DNA of 64,000 nt from Parablautia intestinalis (GTDB lineage Bacteria > Bacillota > Clostridia > Lachnospirales > Lachnospiraceae). Position numbers and translations under genes: made by a program. Shown here piece by piece: positions 16,385-25,175 of this stretch. The notes beneath the pieces were generated by a model. The model made no database searches and was not told the origin of the DNA. It saw only the letters and a list, made by a program, of their open reading frames with translations. Within the stretch, counting starts at the first letter, position 1; the number at the start of each line of letters is the position of its first letter. Location: the NCBI GenBank assembly GCA_003612395.1, contig RAYQ01000001.1, positions 124,001-188,000 on the forward strand, in the 5' to 3' direction.

Positions 16385-18529
16385 TTAAATTCCTTTTACT
16401 TTAATCATCCGATACTTGTCATGAGATCCGTTTAGCATGGAAACCCCTATGGCCCCTTTCAAATAGGGTCTTTCCTGATCCACTGCTTCTATCTTCACGC
16501 CTTCCATTTCCGCTGAAATTTTATTCCCGGCTGCAGTCACGGCTATGGTATATTCCTGCCCGTGTTTCCATTCAAATTCTGTTTCTGCCAGCACCTGATA
16601 GCCATTGTCATTCTTTAAAATTGCTATCCGGTTTCCCTTAAGGAGCCCTGCCGCATAGGAGCGAATCGCTCCCTGAACCCTCACATTTACCATATGAGTG
16701 TATCCTGTAAGCGGTGTAAAAGAGAATTCCGCCCGGTAATTTTCCCAGTCATGTCTTCCTGTATAAGCTTCCGCAAAATCAGAACAGGATAAATGCATCT
16801 GGCCGTCTTCCAGGTACATGAGTCCCTTTAACTTTGTAAACTGACTGATTTCCCTGTGCAGTACCGTCCAAAGTTCCACTTTCTCCTTCGCCAAATCTAT
16901 GCTGTAGGCAGGCTGCCCATCCGCATACAAATCATCTATCATGCCAACATAATCAAAAACCTGTGTATGTACGCCATGAACATGGAAGCAGAATCCGATT
17001 TCCTCTATAAGCGCTGCCTCCATCTCCGGAATATGGTATTCCAAGGTCTTCCATTCCCCTTTTGAAAGCTCCACCTTTTCGCCTTCATAGATCCTGCCGC
17101 TGTGAGCTTCCTTTACATACAGGCTCACCCAGGCCTCCTGTGAATAATCAGGAATGTATGCACTTCCGTGAAGAGTCTGGCCCGGGTATACCAGAGGCGA
17201 AAAACAAGGATCGTACCTGCTGTCATGGAAGTCCTTCGGTTCATAGTGGGTCTTTTTATAAACATATATATTTTCACCAGGCTCAACAGGTGATACCACA
17301 AACTTAAGGCTGCGGTTTCCGGAGGCTGCAGTCTCGTCCGTGTTCATGATACTGCATTCTCTTTCTTTTCCTGCCCTGGCATCCAGTCCGTCCACTCTTA
17401 CCCGAATGGCATGTGTGGAGCCCGGGAATTCAAAGTGGCAGCTGTCGATCCTGTTTTCAATGATCTCCTTCCAGGGCATTGGCAGTTCTTCTCCCGCCAC
17501 CCCATAAGCCAGTTTTGTAATGTAAGCCGCTCCGAAAGGGATGTCCATAATGTTCAGCGAGCCCACAACGCTGGAGCAGGCCAGGAAATCATTGACCGGC
17601 TTTCTCCATTTATCATAATCTATTCCCTCAAGGCCGTTACGCACGCCCATAATAGTGGCCACATTTCCCACATTACAGTCCGTATCCCAGCCGCACATAT
17701 TGCAGATATTCAGTGTATCGGAAAAATCCCCTTCCCCATATAAAAGGGCCAGTATCATCACCGCAATATTGGGAATGATATGGCAGGCGCCGGGATATTT
17801 GTCATACCCGTAATTTTCAAAAATAAACCGGAAACACTCTCTCCAGTTCTCCGGATGCCTGTCGTAAAATTCCATTACGGCCCGAACCACCTTTGCGTAC
17901 TCACAGTCCGTGGGAATGTATGATAAGCCCTTTTCAAGAATTTTTTTCATATCCTTTTCCACAAAGGCATAACTGATGCACACCGCTACAAAGACACCAC
18001 CGTATATGGCATTTCCCCCGTGGGTTACACTGGCTGCCTCCTTCGCAAATCTTGCCGCCTGATCCGGATTGCCCGGGCTTACAAGTCCCCAGGTATCAAT
18101 AAAAATCTGACCGCCAATCTGTTCCGCTGTTGCGCGGCCATTCTGGGCAATGCTGCCGCTTTCCGGCGCCGGAACACCGCTTCGCAGATTTAAATAAGCC
18201 GTATGCTCCGTGGAAATTCCATATCCGCCCCACCAGAAAAAGCCATGTTCAAAGGGCGCATAATTCAGGAGAGCCTCCGCCACATCCGATGCCTTTACAT
18301 CATATCCGTGCCTTCCGTCCTCTAAGGCTTTCAGGAAAAACAGCGGTCCATTGCTGTCATCATCCGCCGCAAACTCATGATAATCAACCGGATAATGATC
18401 AAGCTCCCCATAAATGTTTTTTATTTTTTCATATGTCCAGCCTTCAACAGGCGCTCCTAAGCGGATGCCGATAATCTTCGCCAGCCAGCCCGCATAAATG
18501 CCCTCTATGTAGCTTTCTTTCATCGCCAT
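16385..18529 (-). CDS. ADP-ribosylglycohydrolase-family enzyme with C-terminal jelly-roll-like domains
   Basis: 714 residues. The N-terminal ~330 residues match the ADP-ribosylglycohydrolase (DraG/ARH) fold: start block YIEGIYAGWLAKIIGIRLGA, metal-binding DDDSNG (D56-D58), VTHGGNAIYGGVF, and the second metal motif GWDTDCN (D282, D284). These enzymes use a dinuclear Mg site to cleave ribosyl N- or O-glycosidic bonds. Residues ~360-714 look like two beta-sandwich modules, the last resembling a concanavalin/LamG-type fold. There is no signal peptide, so it should be cytoplasmic. It is the last gene of an operon with a sugar importer and a ribokinase, which suggests cleavage of an imported riboside rather than protein de-ADP-ribosylation. 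The substrate is not shown by sequence. Confidence 0.85.
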   Translation of the reverse strand: MAMKESYIEGIYAGWLAKIIGIRLGAPVEGWTYEKIKNIYGELDHYPVDYHEFAADDDSNGPLFFLKALEDGRHGYDVKASDVAEALLNYAPFEHGFFWWGGYGISTEHTAYLNLRSGVPAPESGSIAQNGRATAEQIGGQIFIDTWGLVSPGNPDQAARFAKEAASVTHGGNAIYGGVFVAVCISYAFVEKDMKKILEKGLSYIPTDCEYAKVVRAVMEFYDRHPENWRECFRFIFENYGYDKYPGACHIIPNIAVMILALLYGEGDFSDTLNICNMCGWDTDCNVGNVATIMGVRNGLEGIDYDKWRKPVNDFLACSSVVGSLNIMDIPFGAAYITKLAYGVAGEELPMPWKEIIENRIDSCHFEFPGSTHAIRVRVDGLDARAGKERECSIMNTDETAASGNRSLKFVVSPVEPGENIYVYKKTHYEPKDFHDSRYDPCFSPLVYPGQTLHGSAYIPDYSQEAWVSLYVKEAHSGRIYEGEKVELSKGEWKTLEYHIPEMEAALIEEIGFCFHVHGVHTQVFDYVGMIDDLYADGQPAYSIDLAKEKVELWTVLHREISQFTKLKGLMYLEDGQMHLSCSDFAEAYTGRHDWENYRAEFSFTPLTGYTHMVNVRVQGAIRSYAAGLLKGNRIAILKNDNGYQVLAETEFEWKHGQEYTIAVTAAGNKISAEMEGVKIEAVDQERPYLKGAIGVSMLNGSHDKYRMIKVKGI

Positions 18530-18626
18530 ATATTTTCTAACTCCTTTCTGCCTTTATGGCACCGCCCTGAAAAATTTTTAAGACCAGCATTTTCAATTGT
18601 TTTTTCCGTTTGTTCTTTTTGCCTGT

Positions 18627-19475
18627 TTACCCTTTCACACTGCCGCTGGTCATCCCTTCGATAAACCTCCGGCTAAAGAACAGATACAGAATAATAACCG
18701 GCGCTATTGTAATCACACTGGCCGTGTAAATTCTCGACATATTCATGCCGTGCTCACCTGTAAATCTGACGTATCTGGTAGCCACAAGCTTTAATTCATC
18801 TTTGGTAATAAAGGTATTTGACCACAAAAATTCATTCCATACATTTACAAAAACCAAAATTGCTACCGTAAGGAACATTGGTTTTGCAATAGGAAGGGTT
18901 ATGCGCAAAAAGCTGTTTATCTCATTGCAACCGTCAATTTTGGCTGCTTCCTCCAGTTCTCTCGGTATACCCGTAAAGAAAGTTCTCAGCAGCAGCATAT
19001 TAAAGGGAATCTGCATTGCCGTATATACGATCATAAGGCTCCATCTGGTATCCACCAATCCGATTTTATTCATGACAAAATAGTCAGGAACAATATACAG
19101 GAATCCCGGAAGGGAAATTGCAACGAAAAAATACGCCGTAAAAAATCCCCTCAGTTTAAACTGCAGTTTGGTAAGTGCATAAGCTCCAAGCCCCACAATC
19201 GTCAAAACCACAACAATCACCACAAACGCCGTGAGCAGGCTGTTAAAATAAGCCGTGGCATAGCCGCCAATCTCCCATGTCTCCCCATAGTTATTAAACA
19301 CCCATTCTTTGGGAAGTCCAAGGGGCGATGTCTTACACTCCCTGTCTGTTTTAAAAGAGTTAAACAGTACCTGAAGCAGAGGGATTGCCGCAAATAATGC
19401 CATAAAAACTAAAAACAAAACGCCAATAGCCGACAAAATCCTGGATGATATTGTGTTCCCTACTTTCTTATTCAT
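18627..19475 (-). CDS. Sugar ABC importer permease (MalG type)
   Basis: 282 residues with six membrane helices. The EAA loop LEEAAKIDGCNEINSFLRITLPIAKP, which docks the ATPase, is intact. The C-terminus RRFIEGMTSGSVKG is typical of MalG-type carbohydrate permeases. Its start overlaps the end of the partner permease by eight bases. No ATPase is encoded nearby, so a shared MsmX-like ATPase is presumed. Confidence 0.92.
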   Translation of the reverse strand: MNKKVGNTISSRILSAIGVLFLVFMALFAAIPLLQVLFNSFKTDRECKTSPLGLPKEWVFNNYGETWEIGGYATAYFNSLLTAFVVIVVVLTIVGLGAYALTKLQFKLRGFFTAYFFVAISLPGFLYIVPDYFVMNKIGLVDTRWSLMIVYTAMQIPFNMLLLRTFFTGIPRELEEAAKIDGCNEINSFLRITLPIAKPMFLTVAILVFVNVWNEFLWSNTFITKDELKLVATRYVRFTGEHGMNMSRIYTASVITIAPVIILYLFFSRRFIEGMTSGSVKG

Positions 19476-20352
19476 CGTCCATCCCTCCCAACTTACTTAC
19501 ATATTTTTGAAGGAAATATAAAATAATACATATACCGCTTTGAATTACACACAAAGCGTTGGCATACCCGGCGCGATATTTCACAAAAGCATTCTTATAA
19601 ATATAGGTTGCCATAATCTCCGTTGCATTGGCAGGGCCTCCGTTTGTCATGATATATACATAATCAAAGGTCAAAAACGACCACATAATTGTCATGATTA
19701 ATACAAATGCGATTGTCTGCCTGATACCCGGAATAGACACATGAATCAGCTCCTGAAAGCGGTTTGCCCCATCCACCTTTGCCGCTTCATACAAAGTCGG
19801 GTCCACCTGCTGCAGCGCTCCTAAAAACAGCACCATAATAAACCCCCACCAATGCCAGTTGTCTACAAAAGCGACCGCAAAAAGAGCTATCCGGGGATTA
19901 CCAAGGTACTGCATCTTAGATAGTTTTTCCCATCCGAAACCTGCAAACACCTGATTTACCCCATAGTAGGGATTCATATAAGCAGTCCATATTCTGCCGG
20001 CTACGGCCGCTGAAATTACATAAGGGACAAAGTAAACTGTTCTTAAAAACATTTGACATTTTCTCAGCTGGCTTACTAAAATCGCCACTACAAACCCCAG
20101 CAGAAGGGGGACAGTAATAAATACAAGAAGCCATTCGATATTGTGTACCACTGCTAATTTTACAAGCGGATCTTTAAAAATTTCTTTAAAATTATTAAAT
20201 CCTATATATTTAGCGTTTCCCATCCCGTTCCATTCGAACAAAGACATAACCAGCGTACTTAAGGAAGGGGCTGTAACGATACATGCATGGATAATAAACG
20301 CAGGAAGTATAAAAAGGTAGGGTACAATATTCCCTTTTTTTACTGTTTTCAT
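19468..20352 (-). CDS. Sugar ABC importer permease (MalF type)
   Basis: About 294 residues from the ATG at 20350-20352. An in-frame ATG four codons earlier (20364) lies only one base after the AAAGGAG site and is a poor start. Six membrane helices, the conserved start PYLFILPAFII and the EAA loop YEAAKVDGANRFQELIHVSIPG mark a MalF-type CUT1 permease. It is separated from the solute-binding gene by about 175 bases holding two hairpins, which probably lower permease expression relative to the binding protein. Confidence 0.92.
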   Translation of the reverse strand: MKTVKKGNIVPYLFILPAFIIHACIVTAPSLSTLVMSLFEWNGMGNAKYIGFNNFKEIFKDPLVKLAVVHNIEWLLVFITVPLLLGFVVAILVSQLRKCQMFLRTVYFVPYVISAAVAGRIWTAYMNPYYGVNQVFAGFGWEKLSKMQYLGNPRIALFAVAFVDNWHWWGFIMVLFLGALQQVDPTLYEAAKVDGANRFQELIHVSIPGIRQTIAFVLIMTIMWSFLTFDYVYIMTNGGPANATEIMATYIYKNAFVKYRAGYANALCVIQSGICIILYFLQKYVSKLGGMDDE

Positions 20353-20383
20353 TTTGGCCGCCATGCTCCTTTCTCAATCTCAG

Positions 20384-20505
20384 TTAAACAGGTGAGCACC
20401 TGTTTAATGTTAAAGACGGGAATACCGCACAGCCTTGTTCCGGAGCATATTCAAAGAATGCTCTTGTCATTCGGTTTTCACGTCTGAACCTGCCGTGCGG
20501 TATTC
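20384..20505 (-). promoter_or_regulatory. Two intercistronic hairpins between SBP and permease genes
   Basis: A near-perfect palindrome at 20384-20407 (TTAAACAGGTG, two bases, then the complement) and a larger hairpin whose arms GAATACCGCAC and GTGCGGTATTC lie at 20420-20430 and 20495-20505. Neither has a strong U-tract on the minus strand. They are best read as an mRNA-stabilising or attenuating element; the palindrome could alternatively be an operator. Confidence 0.6.
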
Positions 20506-20539
20506 TTTATATTTATCTACTTATTATTTTGCTTGTTCT

Positions 20540-21973
20540 TTATGGTAAAACAGGCATAGTTCCATTTTCAAGCGCCTGGTCAACAAACTTTTGTGATTCT
20601 TCCAGGAATTCATCTACTGTTAACATATCCAGGAATAAGCCGTCTACATTTTCATTCATATATACCCTCATGTCTGAAGGGAAGAAGGTCCATGAACAGA
20701 AACCAATCTGATTCTTTTCCTGTGCATCCATCAGCAGAGTGTACTGGTCTAACAGCTTGGGATCCATTCCCTGAAGTTCGCCTACGTCAAAAGTCTCCAA
20801 CGGGTAAGGCTGGTATCCTGCCTCCCGGATAGAATCATAATGTCTGTCCAGAGATGTAAACAGGTAGTTCAGCACCTCTGCTGCCAAATCCGCATTAGGG
20901 CTGTTTGCATTAATCGCATAAGCGCCGGCTGTGGCAAAGGGTAAAACTTCTCCGATTTCTTCATCCTGCGGCATCATTTTGGAAACCCAGTTACATTCAG
21001 GGTATGTTGCCAGAAGCCCGCTGGATGCCCAGGTACCGTTAATCATCATAGGCGTTCTGCCCTCTGAGAAAAATGCATTCATATCCATCGTAGATACGGA
21101 CTGGGATGCCTTTTCACCGATATATCCTTCCTTCCACCAGTCAACCATATCATTGATGGAAGCCTTCGCAGGATCATCTGTTATTTTTGCTCTGCCTTCC
21201 ATAATATCTTTCACCACGTCAGGTCCTGCATAGCAGCTTAAAAAGGTAGAATAAAGCCAGTCAACTGCGCCCTGATATTCTGCATTGCCAAAGGTAATGG
21301 GAATAAGACCTGCTTCCTGCACTTCCTTCATTAGTGCAATCAGCTCATCCTTTGTCCCCGGAATTTCCCAGCCATGTTCTTCCATAACGTCTGTATTATA
21401 ATACATTACCATGCCTTCAAATGCGGTAGGCAGGGAATAAAGCTTTCCTTCGTAATAGCTTGCATTGTATGCCCAGTCGTAAAACATATCTCCCCAGCCG
21501 TATTTTTCCGCATATTCGCCGAGATCCAAAACTTTATCCGCCTTTGCAAATTCCGCTACATCTGTAGGTCCGTCCAAATCCATAATATCCGGGCCGGCAC
21601 CTCCTGCAACCTCTACCTGCAGACTCTGTCTGTCAGCATACATTTTTATCTCGATATCCACATCCGGGAATGCTTCTTTTAACGGCTCGTCAATATACTT
21701 TTCACGTACCGCCACCTGATTGTCATCCGCCAGATAACAGGAAATTACCAGTTTGGTTCTTTCTCCATCGGAAGCCGCTTCACTGCCTGCTTCTGCTACA
21801 GTTCCTGCATCTTCGCTACCCGTATCTGCAGCAGTTCCTGCATCCGCAGTGCTGCTTTGTGTTTCCCCGCCTGCATTGGATGAGTCCTTAGATGAACCGC
21901 CGCCGCATGCTGTCATGGAAAAAACCATAGCCCCTGCAAGGCACATCGCCAAAATCTTTTTCATGTTTCTCAT
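20540..21973 (-). CDS. Sugar ABC importer solute-binding lipoprotein
   Basis: 477 residues. A lipoprotein signal peptide ends in the lipobox SMTACGGG (Cys near residue 23), followed by a Ser/Ala/Asp/Glu linker to about residue 75 and a two-lobe carbohydrate-binding domain (KLVISCYLADDNQ, GPDIMDLDGPTD, GTWASSGLLA). This is the CUT1 extracellular solute-binding family. AAAGGAGG lies seven bases before the ATG. It is second in the operon after the ribokinase gene and feeds the two permeases downstream. Confidence 0.92.
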   Translation of the reverse strand: MRNMKKILAMCLAGAMVFSMTACGGGSSKDSSNAGGETQSSTADAGTAADTGSEDAGTVAEAGSEAASDGERTKLVISCYLADDNQVAVREKYIDEPLKEAFPDVDIEIKMYADRQSLQVEVAGGAGPDIMDLDGPTDVAEFAKADKVLDLGEYAEKYGWGDMFYDWAYNASYYEGKLYSLPTAFEGMVMYYNTDVMEEHGWEIPGTKDELIALMKEVQEAGLIPITFGNAEYQGAVDWLYSTFLSCYAGPDVVKDIMEGRAKITDDPAKASINDMVDWWKEGYIGEKASQSVSTMDMNAFFSEGRTPMMINGTWASSGLLATYPECNWVSKMMPQDEEIGEVLPFATAGAYAINANSPNADLAAEVLNYLFTSLDRHYDSIREAGYQPYPLETFDVGELQGMDPKLLDQYTLLMDAQEKNQIGFCSWTFFPSDMRVYMNENVDGLFLDMLTVDEFLEESQKFVDQALENGTMPVLP

Positions 21974-21998
21974 AGTTTTCCTCCTTTATTAAATTGGT

Positions 21999-22931
21999 TT
22001 AACTTATTATTGCCTGTTCCACCAGACACGCTACTTCTTCTTTGGAAGGTATGGAGCTTTGGGCCCCCTTCCTTGTTACCGCAATGGAAGAAGCCGTATT
22101 TGCAAAAAAAATTGCCTCCCCCTCCTCTTTTCCCTGAGAGAGAGCTGTTACAAATGCTCCGTTAAAACAGTCGCCGGCCGCTGTAGTGTCCACAGCCTCA
22201 ACCTTCCTGGCAGGATATAGGATGCTTCCCTTTTTATTTATCAAAAGGGCCCCCTTCTCTCCTAAAGTCACAAGAACATTTTTTACACCTTTTTCCAACA
22301 ATTTTCCTGCATTTTTTTCAACATCCAATGTACATGAACCGATACTTTTACCAAGCTTTACAAGCTCAGTTTCATTGGGCGTTATGTAATCCAGCTTGTC
22401 CCAAATATCTTCCGGTAGGGTATCCGGCGCCGGTGCAGGATTTAAGATAACTGTTTTCCCCAATTCCTTTGCCCTTTTTATGGCATAAAAAACCGACTCA
22501 TATGGGATTTCCATCTGGAGCATCACGTACCCGGCTTCCTTAAAAAGGAAATCATTCTTCTTTAAGTACGCCACATCACAGCAAAAATTAGCTCCGCTTA
22601 CTACTACAATACTATTATCTCCCTCCTCATTCACATAAATAAATGCCATTCCTGTGGGTTCCCCCTTAACCTTCACAATGTACGAAGTATCCGCTCCACT
22701 CTCAGTTAAGTTTTTCACCAGTGTCTCTCCCATACCGTCATCACCTACACAGCCTAACATGACAACATCTCCTCCTGTTTTTCCAACAGCACAGGTCTGG
22801 TTCGCCCCTTTTCCACCGGGTATGTAGGAAAGGTTTTTTCCCAGTATTGTTTCTCCGATTAAAGGCATATTCTCCATTTCAACGACCATATCCATGTTCA
22901 GGCTTCCAATAATCAGAATTCGTTTTTCCAA
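21999..22931 (-). CDS. rbsK: Ribokinase (PfkB family)
   Basis: 310 residues, TTG start at 22929-22931 with a strong GGAGGTGGGG site. Seen: the PfkB first signature PGGKGANQTCAVGKTGG, the ribokinase NPAPAPD motif, TPNETEL, VTLGEKGAL and the catalytic VDTTAAGDCFNGAF with its base aspartate. It phosphorylates ribose or a related pentose at O5 in the cytoplasm. It is the first gene of the operon, immediately downstream of a consensus promoter and a palindromic operator, and divergent from a LacI protein that carries its own ribokinase-type domain. This supports a riboside catabolic role for the operon. Confidence 0.92.
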   Translation of the reverse strand: MEKRILIIGSLNMDMVVEMENMPLIGETILGKNLSYIPGGKGANQTCAVGKTGGDVVMLGCVGDDGMGETLVKNLTESGADTSYIVKVKGEPTGMAFIYVNEEGDNSIVVVSGANFCCDVAYLKKNDFLFKEAGYVMLQMEIPYESVFYAIKRAKELGKTVILNPAPAPDTLPEDIWDKLDYITPNETELVKLGKSIGSCTLDVEKNAGKLLEKGVKNVLVTLGEKGALLINKKGSILYPARKVEAVDTTAAGDCFNGAFVTALSQGKEEGEAIFFANTASSIAVTRKGAQSSIPSKEEVACLVEQAIIS

Positions 22932-22959
22932 TTCCCCACCTCCCGCCTCTTTGATTATC

Positions 22960-22977
22960 TAAGAAAATATTTTCTTA
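22960..22977. promoter_or_regulatory. Palindromic operator candidate in front of the ribokinase operon
   Basis: TAAGAAAATATTTTCTTA is a perfect 18-base palindrome lying about 20 bases downstream of the -10 box, between promoter and ribosome site, an ideal repressor position. A partial copy of the half-site occurs next to it (TAAGAAAATG on the minus strand, about 22983-22992). The likely binder is the divergently encoded LacI-kinase fusion. Confidence 0.6.
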
Positions 22978-22997
22978 AAACATTTTCTTATGCAATA

Positions 22998-23026
22998 ATT
23001 ATATTGTTTCATAACTTCTATGTCAA
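22998..23026 (-). promoter_or_regulatory. Promoter of the ribokinase-importer-ADPRH operon
   Basis: On the minus strand a perfect TTGACA (23021-23026), 17-base spacer and perfect TATAAT (22998-23003). Such a strong promoter implies tight repression when the substrate is absent. Confidence 0.85.
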
Positions 23027-23061
23027 TGTCATTTTATTATTTCGTCAAATAAACTATTTAT

Positions 23062-23074
23062 GAAAATGTTTTTC
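23062..23074. promoter_or_regulatory. Second operator-like site
   Basis: GAAAATGTTTTTC shares the GAAAA-spacer-TTTTC arms of the palindrome at 22960-22977 and lies between the two divergent promoters. One site on each side would allow looping or autoregulation. AT-rich context makes chance occurrence possible. Confidence 0.4.
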
Positions 23075-23109
23075 TATTCAATTTGCACATATATGATACC
23101 TTCAGGCTA

Positions 23110-23138
23110 TTGACAAATACTTGTTTTCCTTTCATAAT
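23110..23138 (+). promoter_or_regulatory. Promoter of the LacI-PfkB fusion gene
   Basis: A perfect TTGACA (23110-23115), 17-base spacer and CATAAT (23133-23138), about 64 bases before the upstream start codon. Confidence 0.75.
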
Positions 23139-23201
23139 ATAAAAAAGTAATTTACTGGAAATATTATTCAGATTTATTTTTCAGTGCAAAGAAGTTAAAA
23201 A

Positions 23202-25154
23202 ATGATTCAAAATACAAGACAGGATGAACTCATGACCATAAAAGAAATCGCTCAGTTGGCCGGTGTTTCCATTTCTACCGTGTCAAAAATAGTCAACAAC
23301 AAAGCGCAAAATATAAGCCCGGAAACACGGGAACGCGTTTTAAGAATTGTAAAAGAATATAACTATACTCCCTATGGCATGGTTAAAAACACTTCCAATG
23401 CCAAAACTTTCCTTTTGGGGGTTTTACTTCGAACCACCCGCCAGCCGGGCATGATGCTGGGCGGTATCTTACAGGCTGCCCAGGAAAAGGGCTATCATGT
23501 TCTTTTATTTGACAGCGATAATAATATCCATACGGAGCTGCGCCATATCACAGCTGTCTGCCAGAAAAAATTAGACGGCATCATCTGGGAACCCGTAAGC
23601 CATGAAAGTGCGCAATACGCTCACTATCTCGAAGAACAGGGCATTTTTGTCTGCTACATAAACGGTGGAATCACAATGCCTTCTTATCGCATTGATTTCA
23701 AAAAAATGGGCTATCTTTTGGCTCAAAAGCTAATTGATTATAAGCACAGCAGGATTACCTGCCTGCTGACCAAAAACAGCCGCCGCTCTGATTCCGTATT
23801 CAGCGGTTTCCGAAAATGCCTGTATGACAACAATATTCCTTTTGATGAAAATTTAATTTTATATTCCGGAGACATGTCCCATTTACGAAAAGTGATGACC
23901 TGCGGCGTAACAGGTATCGCCAGCTCTCATTTCACAGCCTCCCTGCGGCTTTATGAACAGCTTGATACACTCCATTATGATATCCCCTCTGACTTATCTC
24001 TTGTCAGCTTAGAAGATGATTCGCCGGAGAGTATCTCTTTTCCACGCATATCCGGAATAAAAATTCCGTATTTTGATTTCGGCCGTTTTATTTGCGAGGC
24101 TTTGATTCATAAATGTGAAGAAGAAATAGCATCTTCCTCTAATCTGACGTTTACCGCAGATTACTCCTTTAGCAATGAGGACAGTATCAATATACCTTCC
24201 TTCTTTCGCTCTAAAAAAATTGTAACAATTGGAAGTATTAACAAAGACATGACTTTTAATGTAGATGGTTTTCCCCAGGCTGGAAAAACCATAAGGATTT
24301 TAAATGCCACCACAACAGTAGGGGGAAAAGGAGCAAATCAGGCTGTAGGAGCTGCCAAATTAGGCCGTGAGGCATTCCTTATAGGCCAGATCGGAAATGA
24401 TGTGGATTCCACCTTTATCATGGAAACCCTGGCCCGGGAAGGCATATCAAACCGCGGAATACACAGAGATAAATATTTACCAACCGGAAAGGCTTTTATT
24501 TTTATTGAAAATAACGGAGAAAGCGCAATTACAGTTATGTCAGGCGCTAACGCCAATTTATCACCCGAAGAGGTTAAAGCTTGCCAGCATTTATTTGAAA
24601 ACGCCGGATTTTGCCTGCTGTCCACCGAAATTCCTCTGCCCACTATTTTAGAAGCAGCTAAAATCAGCAAAAAATACGGTGCCCAAAATATCCTAAAGCC
24701 TGCTGCCTTAAAAGAAATTCCTGAAATGCTCTTTCAATACAGCGATATCCTTATCCCCAATCAAAAAGAGGCAGCAGCTCTCTGCCCCAAATGCAAGTCT
24801 GTTGAAGATCAGGCGGAATATTTTTTCCACAAAGGCATGGAGACCGTTATTATCACCCTCGGAGAAGGCGGATGTTACCTGAAAACAGCACAGACTTCAA
24901 AATATTTCCCTGCTGCAGATTTTGCATCTATAGACACAACAGGCGGCGCGGACGCATTTATTTCCGCTTTGGCCTCCTATCTTATCGAAGGCTATACCTT
25001 AGAGCAGTCTATCCGGATTGCCACTTATGCGGCAGGCTTTTGCATCTCACGACAGGGAACAGTATCGGCACTCGTAGATAAAAATACCCTTGAAACCCAT
25101 ATCGGCCAGTCAGAACCGGAGCTGCTGATTCGAAAAGCACATGCGATGTTCTAG
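23202..25154 (+). CDS. LacI-family regulator fused to a ribokinase-type domain
   Basis: 650 residues. Residues 11-60 are a LacI helix-turn-helix (MTIKEIAQLAGVSISTVSKI, hinge region after EYNYTPYG); ~68-320 a periplasmic-binding-protein-like sensor domain; ~338-640 a PfkB kinase domain beginning KKIVTIGSINKDM, with VGGKGANQAVGAAKLG, IPNQKEAAAL, TLGEGG and DTTGGADAFISAL (catalytic-position D584 kept; the usual GAGD reads GGAD). The alternative start at 23232 (MTIKE) is canonical for LacI proteins and has AGGA at good spacing. It is divergent from an operon headed by a separate ribokinase. Inferred: a transcription factor that senses or modifies its own sugar ligand. The fusion is continuous, with no frameshift seen. 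Confidence 0.9.
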   Translation: MIQNTRQDELMTIKEIAQLAGVSISTVSKIVNNKAQNISPETRERVLRIVKEYNYTPYGMVKNTSNAKTFLLGVLLRTTRQPGMMLGGILQAAQEKGYHVLLFDSDNNIHTELRHITAVCQKKLDGIIWEPVSHESAQYAHYLEEQGIFVCYINGGITMPSYRIDFKKMGYLLAQKLIDYKHSRITCLLTKNSRRSDSVFSGFRKCLYDNNIPFDENLILYSGDMSHLRKVMTCGVTGIASSHFTASLRLYEQLDTLHYDIPSDLSLVSLEDDSPESISFPRISGIKIPYFDFGRFICEALIHKCEEEIASSSNLTFTADYSFSNEDSINIPSFFRSKKIVTIGSINKDMTFNVDGFPQAGKTIRILNATTTVGGKGANQAVGAAKLGREAFLIGQIGNDVDSTFIMETLAREGISNRGIHRDKYLPTGKAFIFIENNGESAITVMSGANANLSPEEVKACQHLFENAGFCLLSTEIPLPTILEAAKISKKYGAQNILKPAALKEIPEMLFQYSDILIPNQKEAAALCPKCKSVEDQAEYFFHKGMETVIITLGEGGCYLKTAQTSKYFPAADFASIDTTGGADAFISALASYLIEGYTLEQSIRIATYAAGFCISRQGTVSALVDKNTLETHIGQSEPELLIRKAHAMF

Positions 25155-25175
25155 ACAAATCCGCTGATTTACATC

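Noticed and set aside
24338-24670. Minus-strand 110-residue ORF inside the LacI-PfkB fusion
   Set aside because: Antisense to the PfkB signature; no ribosome site or recognisable motif.
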